A stretch of 64,000 nucleotides of DNA from Megascapheus bottae (taxonomy: Eukaryota > Chordata > Mammalia > Rodentia > Geomyidae), in contig JANJXV010000037.1 in NCBI GenBank assembly GCA_024803745.1, positions 7,217,501 to 7,281,500 of the forward strand, written 5' to 3'. The notes beneath the pieces are model-generated. The model was not told where the DNA came from. It did not search any database and saw nothing but the letters and a program-made list of their open reading frames with translations. Both the position numbers and the translations under genes were made by a program. Positions 58,937 to 64,000 of the stretch are shown here, piece by piece (the stretch's first letter is position 1; each line of letters starts with the position of its first letter).

Positions 58937-59283
58937 TGAGGACGTTGGTCTATCTACACTTGGGCAATCGCTAGGTCTCGGAAGCAAACACACGGGAATG
59001 ATTGGCGTGAGTGCTTTCGTTCACGCGTGAAGCATGCGCAGATGGTTGGAGGACTGGATGCGATGTTGGTAGTTTGTACACCGAATCCAGGGAAGACCCT
59101 GCTTCCCTCTGGCAATGGAAGAGATTGCAAGCAAGCCATATAAAGTAACCCGAGCGCGGCCTGGTTTCATGGCTGCGTCTCCTCGTGGCTGACTTGCCAT
59201 CCACTCCATGTGTGCCTTCCTAAGTCCACCTGGCTCTGGGGCTCCTCCTTGGCGCAGGTGTCCATTCCGCCTCCTCTCCTTTG

Positions 59284-59296
59284 CCAAGATGGCTGC
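59284..59296 (+). promoter_or_regulatory. YY1 site
   Basis: CCAAGATGGCTGC contains the YY1 core AAGATGGC. YY1 is reported to bind the most upstream proximal promoter (1D) of the receptor gene. Confidence 0.65.
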
Positions 59297-59485
59297 CCCT
59301 GGAGATGGTCCGCCAACCAGGGGTCGTGTAGAGCCAGCCTCTTTCCTCCTTCTTTCTGTACATCGCAGACAACACACAAACCAGTCTTCACTCTGTTAAA
59401 ACCTAGGAAGGACTGAGGCGGCGAGAGATGGAGAACCAGGGCCAACATGGTGTCTGTGATGCCCGGCTGGCGTCACCACCCTTTA

Positions 59486-59498
59486 CCAAGATGGCGGC
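59486..59498 (+). promoter_or_regulatory. YY1 / TISU element
   Basis: CCAAGATGGCGGC fits the TISU consensus SAASATGGCGGC exactly, a site that acts as YY1-dependent core promoter element and as an initiator for translation with very short leaders. Its ATG (59491) opens a frame that stays open to 59904 in unspliced sequence. Confidence 0.7.
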
Positions 59499-59757
59499 GG
59501 GCAGCTTCCGGCACGCGCTTCACCCATGGGTTCCAAAGATGTCAGAGCCCAGGCGGGCGCAAGCGGAGCGGGACGGAGGAGATTGCGCGGCTGAGGCTGG
59601 AGGCCAGCGGGTGCAGCCGGCCGAAGGGCCCGAGCCTCTCCGGGCGGGGTGGAGCTCCCGCAGCCCCGCGCCGCGGCCCACACTGTCACCTGTGGGGGCG
59701 CAAAAGTTACCTCCCCGCGCCGAACCCCCGCGCCGGCTTCCCGGCTCCAGACCCCGG

Positions 59758-59763
59758 CACGTG
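59758..59763. promoter_or_regulatory. E-box CACGTG
   Basis: Palindromic CACGTG, a MYC/MAX/USF-type site. A second copy lies 107 bases downstream. Confidence 0.5.
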
Positions 59764-59801
59764 CCCCGCGGGCCAGGAGGCTGGCCCGGCCTGAGGAAGC
59801 G

Positions 59802-59810
59802 GCGGGGGCG
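59802..59810 (+). promoter_or_regulatory. EGR1/NGFI-A consensus site
   Basis: GCGGGGGCG, a perfect EGR1 motif, upstream of the 1B/1F region. A near-match GTGGGGGCG lies at 59693-59701. Confidence 0.5.
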
Positions 59811-59869
59811 AGGGGCGAGGGGCTGCCCTGCGAGGCCCCTCTCCGCCCTCCCTGCTCTCCAGGACGCGC

Positions 59870-59875
59870 CACGTG
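59870..59875. promoter_or_regulatory. E-box CACGTG
   Basis: Second CACGTG, within GCGCCACGTGTTT. Confidence 0.5.
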
Positions 59876-60390
59876 TTTCCCGTGGCCGGGGGGCGGGCGC
59901 GTAACGGGAACGGCTGGCGGGAGTGGAGGTGTGTTCGTGGAGCCGGGGTCCCCGCACGCCCCGCGGAGGGCGGCGAGTGTCACGACCCCGGGGGAGGGAG
60001 GGGCCTCGCGCCCCAAACTTGGACTTGGGCCCCGGCTGGGCAGGCGGGGAGGGCGCGAGAGTGGAGACGGAGGGGAGGACGCGCGGCGCGCACAACTATT
60101 TCTTCGGCAACTTGTTTGTAGATCTGCCAGCCCCTGCTTCCCTGAAATCATGATTCTAAAGTGCAGAGAAATCCAGCGCGCTGGAGGGCTTTGCTGTTCG
60201 CTTGCAACTTCCTCTGAGTGTGAGCGCGCTGGGAGGGAGGGAGAGAGAGAGAGGGGGAAAAAAAGAGGGAGGGAGGGAGGGGTGGGGGTTGAACTTGGCA
60301 GTGGGCGCCTCCTTCTGCCGCCGCCGCCGCCGCCTCCCCGGCTGGGGAAGAGGGTGGGGGACGGCCCGGCGCGGGGGAGAGAGGGTGGGG

Positions 60391-60511
60391 TCTGCTTTGC
60401 AACTTCTCTCCGGGTGCGAGAGCGCGGCGGCGGCTGCACACCGGGCGGCCCGGAGGCTGCGGGGGGTGGGGGACCGGCGGCACGCGTCTCACCCCCCCCC
60501 CCCGGCCAAGA
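60391..60511 (+). other. NR3C1: NR3C1 alternative first exon 1B (untranslated)
   Basis: TCTGCTTTGCAACTTCTCTCC and GTGCGAGAGCGCGGCGGCGG match the human exon I know as 1B, followed by a diverged middle and GGGGGACC.GGCACGCG. The exon closes at CGGCCAAGA|GTACGTAGG, a fair donor (human ...CCCAAA|GTACGT as I recall). The 5' limit is only the start of the recognisable part. The 12-base C run at 60492-60503 sits inside the exon. It splices to exon 2 at 63981 and carries no receptor coding sequence. The exon letter rests on memory of the human order. Confidence 0.78.
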
Positions 60512-60589
60512 GTACGTAGGCGCCGACCCCCCTCCCCGACCGCCCCGGAGGGCGTGTCTGCCGTCCGGCCCCCGGCGCGGCCGTGGCGC

Positions 60590-60910
60590 TGCCGCACGGT
60601 TTCCGTGCAAAGCTGTCGCCCCCGTGGGTAGTGACCCACTTGGTGCAACTCGGCCGGGGGCCCGGGGGTGCGGACCACCCCTGCGGCCCCGTGGTGGGCG
60701 GCACCCCGGCTGCCCCTCCCGCCTCGCCCCTGCTGTCACCCGCAGGGGCGCTGGAGGCGCTGGCCGCCGAGGGAAGGGGCGAGTTCCCGAGTGGGTCCGG
60801 AGCCGCGGAGCGGGGCGGCGACGGTTGGGGAGGAGACAGCCAGAAGAGAAACTAAAGAAACTCGGGTTTCCTCCCCGAGCCCGCCCCGAGACGCCAGGTC
60901 GGGCCCCGCG
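60590..60910 (+). promoter_or_regulatory. NR3C1: NR3C1 promoter/exon 1F region
   Basis: GCACGGTTTCCGTGCAA, ACTTGGTGCAACTCGGCC, GCTGTCACCCGCAGGGGCGC, CCGAGTGGGTCCGGAGCCGC and GAAACTAAAGAAACTCGG are in the same order as in the human 1F promoter (rat 1-7), the stretch studied for methylation after early-life stress. The human and rat version carries an EGR1/NGFI-A site just after GGAGCCGCGGAG. Here that place reads GGGGCGGCGACGG (60812-60824), which lacks a consensus GCGGGGGCG. The exon limits inside this region cannot be set from sequence alone. Confidence 0.8.
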
Positions 60911-61541
60911 GTCGCCGCCTCACTTTCTTCTTCCTTGGGGTGGGGCAGGTGGAGAAGCCCCGCACGCCCGGGGCGGTGGCCGGGGGCCTCCCCCGCAGAG
61001 GCGATGTCCCGGGGTGCAAGCGTGCGCGCGCCGTCGGAGGTCCGGGGGTCCCGAGTGGCGCGGGGTCCCTGCAGAGGGCGTGAGGGGCGCGGGTTGCGGG
61101 CGCCCCTGCAGTTGCCGAGGGTGGCCAACAGGTTGCACCGTTCCCCGCGGCCGCCGCGCGGCCCCTCGGGCGGGAGCGGCCGGGGGTGGAGTGGGAGCGC
61201 GCGTGTGTGAGTGTGTGCGCGGCTGAGTGCGCGTCGTGGCGCCGCCTCCGCCCGCCCCCCGCCCTCCCTACCCCCCCCCCCCCGCTCGGTCCCGCTCGCT
61301 CGCCGCGGCCGGGCGGCCCTTTTCGCGTGTCCGCGCTCCCCTCCCCTCCTCGCCTCCTCCTCCATTTTGCAAGCTCGAGTCTGTGCCTGGAGCCGGAGTC
61401 GCCGCCCGCCGTGGACGGATTCTAGTGGGTGGAAGGGCGACTCCGGAGTGGCCGGAGCGGCGCCGTGCCGGGACGGGGGCCGCGCGCGCCGGAGCCTCGG
61501 AGACGGGAGCCGGCGCGGGGGTCTGGCTTGTCAGCCGGGAA

Positions 61542-61562
61542 ATGGGAGACTTTCTGAAATAG
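61542..61562 (+). CDS. uORF 1 in NR3C1 exon 1C, six residues
   Basis: ATG-GGA-GAC-TTT-CTG-AAA-TAG encodes MGDFLK. As I recall the human exon, it has the same six residues with one synonymous change in the Leu codon, which suggests the short peptide frame is kept. The start context is GAAATGG (A at -3, G at +4), which is strong. It ends 22 bases before the next upstream ATG, so it could tune ribosome flow. No evidence of a stable product. Confidence 0.6.
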   Translation: MGDFLK

Positions 61563-61584
61563 GGGCACTCCCCCGCCGTCGCCC

Positions 61585-61726
61585 ATGGAGAGAGGGGCGG
61601 CTGTTTACTTCCATTTTTTAGATAAAATATTTCCCTCCCGCTCCTCCCCGCTTTCACACGCCGAGTTGTTTATCTGGGCTGCGGTGGGAGCCGCGGACGG
61701 TGGCGGGCGAGCGGCGCCAGCCGGAG
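61585..61726 (+). CDS. uORF 2 in NR3C1 exon 1C, continues into exon 2
   Basis: ATG in context CCCATGG (G at +4) opens a frame of 47 codons plus one base up to the donor at 61726. Joined to exon 2 at 63981 the frame gains Ala-Asp-Thr-Arg and stops at TGA 63992-63994, giving 51 residues. The stop shares its A with the receptor ATG (TGATG). In the human mRNA, as I recall it, the same uORF stops earlier, at TTGATA just inside exon 2. Composition is mixed, with no signal peptide or domain. Confidence 0.55.
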
Positions 61727-63980
61727 GTAAGAGGCGGGGGGCGAGCGGGGTGGCCGGGGGCCGGCGCGGCCGGGCGCGCGCTCCCCCGAGGTGCCGCGGG
61801 GGACAGCGCCGGGGGCCGCCACGGGAGTCCGCAAACTTTTATTAGCCTCGGGGAGTGGGGGTGGAGGCTGGCGAAGGCTGGGTGACGGTGACGAAAGGTC
61901 AGCGCGCGGGTGACAGCCCTGGCCTCTTCCTCTCCCTTCGCCGCCGAGCCCCAGCCGGGCCGCCGGGGAGGAACTGGAGCGGGGGCTGCCCGAGGGGGAG
62001 AAGAGTCGGGGCCCCACGGCCCGGGGATTCCTGGGCGGGAACTGAGGTCGTCTCTCCCTCCTCCCTCCGAGGGGCCGCCCCGAATCCCGTTTGCAGGGTG
62101 GACACCAGGCTGTGTCTGGACTTGAGCGGGCCACCTCGGTGCGCCCGCGCGCCCCGGGCCGGTGCCGGGCTCGGCGCGCCTCGGCGGCGGCGGGCGCGCG
62201 GAGGGGTGCGGGGTCGCGGGCTCGCGGGGCCGGGCCGATGGCCGCCACCCCCGGGCTCGGGCCGGGCCTGGCGTTCTCCACTGGAAGTGGGCGTGTCGGC
62301 GCGAACTCAACAGGTCCGGACGCACGTCTGCTTAATCTCGCACTTTGCCCTCCCCCCGCCCCCACGTCCCCCTACCCACGCCCGGGGCTGGCTCGGGGAC
62401 GTCTGGCGTGGCTTCCAGCCTGACTTGTGTTTGTCTGTTTGTTTCCTCTTTAGAAAGAGACCCTCCGTCGCCGGAGGAGTTTCGTGCAGCGAATTTTGAC
62501 CAGTGGCTGCTTTGACGTTTGAGGTTGCAGGCTGGAGCATTCATGGCAGGCATGCTGATGTGACAGGGGTGTTTGTGTGCCTTGTAACCAGGGGTGACCT
62601 CGCTTGAAGGAGGGTTTCGTTTTTAATCAAGTATTCTTATGGTTTCGGTCGTGAAGGTGTGGACGTTCATTAGGCTCTGTTGGATACATCTAACCTTATC
62701 AGATAAACTGCGCAAGGGGGGGGGTAGCCTACCCTGAGGATTCCCCTGGCAGGTCCCCGCCCCTCTCACACTCCCCTTCCACAGTGGGGTTTCTAAGTGC
62801 TCTGGTGCAGGAAAAAAAAAAGTTTCATTTTCTTGGATGGGGTTAGACAATAATGTTCTAAATGTGCTTATCGAAGTCTTTGATGGCCTCTTAAACACAT
62901 CCTGATTATTAATATACTCCCAGTCAGCCTTGAAAATAGGCTTGGATATTTAGGTGCGTATTTAGAATCGAATACAAAATTGTTCTCACCGTTTTAATGG
63001 ACATTGTTTGATCCGGATCTCCATGAATATGGTTTTAACCATTTCTGTATAGTTTTTTTTTTTACTACAGTACGTTGATATTTGCACAGGAAAAACAAAT
63101 CTTAATTTAGAGATAGAATAGTATTTCACACCGAGAGTCTTTAAGAATTTTTAAGAAAGTAACATAGCCTGCCCATTAGTCTACATTAACTCAGGTGGTA
63201 TTGAGAGTTAGGGTAAAGACCCATCTCTTTACCCTGCTATGAGAACTGTAGTGGCAGGCTGCTACACTGTGTAGTTTTATTTAGCCTAGATACAGTGTAT
63301 GTCGCTCCATATAGGCAACATTTGAAGGCAGACACTAAAGGCATATCTAGGCAGAAATGTCCGTTAAAAATTAGAGCTTGTCTCCAGCACATTAGAAAAT
63401 AACCAAATCAGCTTTATTTTTCAAATAAAATGCACATGGTTCACAGGTAGATTCTATTTAAAGGGTTGACCCGTTGGTAGGAGGTGAACCTGGGAATGAT
63501 TAGGAATAGAAAAATCTGGGGAAGTGTTATTAAATGTTAATAGTATTGGTTCTCAGAAAAAAAAAACAGCTTGAAGTGAACAGAGGTTTTAATGATTATG
63601 CGTCTTTTTTAATCAAATACGCTGACATCAATTTAAACCTTTAGAATAATTGCATGTAATGAATTATAATGCTTGTGATTAACAAAGCTTCGTGTTCAGC
63701 GAGTGAGCTACAGGAAAATAAAGCAAGCTCAGTTGTATACAGTTCTGTTCTCCGTGCAGATGGAACTGCATTATGCTTTTAAATGTGGCACACAGAATGG
63801 GAGCAGGGCTCCTGGCATTTGATTCAGGAAGATATAAACTTCTGGTGACAAGGAACTGGGTTCCTGGTTAACTAGAAGGTTCATTTAACAGGCTATCGTT
63901 CACTAATCCGCTCTCAGAGGTAATGTGACTATAGCTTATTATGTCCTCACCCCCCCCCTTTTATTTTCTTGTCATTGTAG
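61727..63980 (+). other. NR3C1: NR3C1 intron between exon 1C and exon 2
   Basis: It starts GTAAGAGG and ends in a C/T-rich tract (eleven C's, then TTTTATTTTCTTGTCATTGTAG). CCTCAC near 63945 is a plausible branch point. The 5' half belongs to the CpG island; the rest is AT-rich without SINEs. A second acceptor-like sequence (GTTTCCTCTTTAG) ends at 62453. Confidence 0.88.
63166..63260. repeat. Nested inverted repeat in NR3C1 intron 1
   Basis: Four pairs in proper nested order: AGCCTGCC/GGCAGGCT (63166-63173 with 63253-63260), CTACA/TGTAG (63181-63185 with 63247-63251), CTCA/TGAG (63190-63193 with 63240-63243) and AGGGTAAAGA/TCTTTACCCT (63210-63219 with 63226-63235, loop CCCATC). That is 27 paired bases with uneven bulges. 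It could fold as an RNA hairpin in the pre-mRNA, or be a decayed palindromic transposon. Confidence 0.75.
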
Positions 63981-64000
63981 CTGATACTCGCTGATGGACT
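63981..64000 (+). other. NR3C1: NR3C1 exon 2, first 20 bases
   Basis: After the acceptor TTGTAG the exon begins CTGATACTCGCTGATGGACT. Mammalian receptor exon 2 begins TTGATATTCACTGATGGACT in human, as I recall. Exon 2 encodes the large N-terminal transactivation domain and lies mostly beyond the window. Confidence 0.93.
63994..64000 (+). CDS. NR3C1: Glucocorticoid receptor, first 7 coding bases (partial)
   Basis: ATG-GAC-T opens the receptor frame; mammalian glucocorticoid receptors begin Met-Asp-Ser-Lys. The protein (about 780 residues) is a ligand-activated transcription factor of the nuclear receptor family: it binds cortisol or corticosterone in the cytoplasm with HSP90, moves to the nucleus and binds response elements through a two-zinc-finger domain. 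None of those domains is in the window. The assignment rests on the exon 2 leader together with exons 1B, 1F and 1C upstream. The start context is CGCTGATGG: G at -3 and G at +4, favourable. All first exons feed this one start. Confidence 0.93.

Larger units (their letters stand above)
61238..61726 (+). other. NR3C1: NR3C1 alternative first exon 1C (untranslated)
   Basis: This matches the first exon of the classical glucocorticoid receptor mRNA nearly end to end: GGCGCCGCCTCCGCC at the start, CCTCCATTTTGCAAGCTCG, TTGTCAGCCGGGAAATGGG, GCGGCTGTTTACTTCC, GAGTTGTTTATCTGGGCTGC and GGACGGTGGCGGGCGAGCGG. It ends at CCGGAG|GTAAGAGG, a near-perfect splice donor, where the human exon reads CCAGAG before exon 2. 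It contains two upstream ORFs (61542-61562 and from 61585). A 13-base C run lies at 61271-61283. Human 1C also uses shorter donors; I cannot place those here. The exact start is taken from similarity and is approximate. Confidence 0.92.
58950..62420 (+). promoter_or_regulatory. NR3C1: CpG island: proximal promoter array of NR3C1
   Basis: GC and CpG content jump at about 59,130 and stay very high to about 62,400, after 59 kb of AT-rich sequence. In mammals this island drives glucocorticoid receptor transcription from several TATA-less promoters, each with its own untranslated first exon (1D, 1J, 1E, 1B, 1F, 1G, 1C, 1H in human order) spliced to common exon 2. I recognise 1B, 1F and 1C by sequence and order, and the exon 2 leader at 63981. 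The parts from 59,130 to 60,300 should hold the 1D/1J/1E equivalents but I cannot fix their limits. Long open frames across the island (up to 525 codons) are a by-product of GC richness. The distal exon 1A, about 30 kb upstream in human, was not found. Confidence 0.92.

Noticed and set aside
59483..60739. 418-codon open frame on the minus strand
   Set aside because: Same GC-rich artefact, opposite strand; overlapping long frames in several phases on both strands show it is composition, not coding.
59649..61226. 525-codon open frame on the plus strand
   Set aside because: It runs through alternative first exon 1B and the 1F promoter, is Arg/Gly/Pro/Ala-rich, has no domain and exists because stop codons are rare at this GC content.
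61270..61284. Long C runs (also 60492-60503) as a specific regulatory motif
   Set aside because: Length of such runs is unreliable in sequencing, and they may simply be slippage-prone tracts within exons 1C and 1B.
61654..62365. Minus-strand frames of 223 and 231 codons, plus 214-codon plus-strand frame
   Set aside because: All overlap the same CpG-rich part of intron 1 in different frames with no recognisable protein.

Overview
The window is mammalian nuclear DNA, almost certainly from a geomyoid rodent (kangaroo rat, pocket mouse or pocket gopher group). The evidence is the repeat content: many copies of a dimeric SINE whose left half is an ID-like, tRNA-Ala-derived monomer and whose right half is the 'Geo' monomer (the IDL-Geo family described only from Geomyoidea), plus a second dimeric SINE joining a 7SL/B1-like left half to the same kind of right half.

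Positions 1 to about 58,900 are non-coding, roughly 60% AT, and full of dead repeats. They hold IDL-Geo and B1-Geo SINEs of several ages, older B1-ID dimers, MIR and L2 relics, MaLR LTRs, a Tigger/MER2-like fragment and microsatellites. LINE-1 remains include a 1.3 kb copy with a 5' inversion (3928-5258), a 2.3 kb 5'-truncated copy with target duplications (31380-33724), two short 3' ends (11811-12001, 54554-54682), and ancient pieces near 9.0-9.7, 14.7-15.3 and 39.7-41.8 kb. No protein-coding gene, tRNA gene, processed pseudogene or CRISPR array was found there. The last 10 kb before the CpG island is poor in SINEs.

From about 58,900 to 62,420 there is a large CpG island. I recognise it as the proximal promoter region of NR3C1, the glucocorticoid receptor, on the + strand. 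Sequence matching my memory of human alternative first exon 1B (about 60391-60511), the 1F region (about 60590-60910) and exon 1C (about 61238-61726) lies in the expected order. A strong donor closes exon 1C at 61726/61727. The first intron ends at an acceptor at 63980, and exon 2 begins 13 bases before the receptor start codon at 63994. Only ATG-GAC-T of the coding sequence is inside the window. Upstream parts of the island carry NRF1, YY1/TISU and E-box motifs.

The window therefore shows how the receptor gene is switched on (several untranslated first exons spliced to one common exon 2) and not the protein. The observations most worth checking are a pair of upstream ORFs in exon 1C, the second of which after splicing would stop at TGATG overlapping the receptor ATG; the loss of a canonical EGR1/NGFI-A site in the 1F region; a nested hairpin in intron 1; and the tRNA-like architecture of the Geo monomer. 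I found no undescribed multi-gene system.
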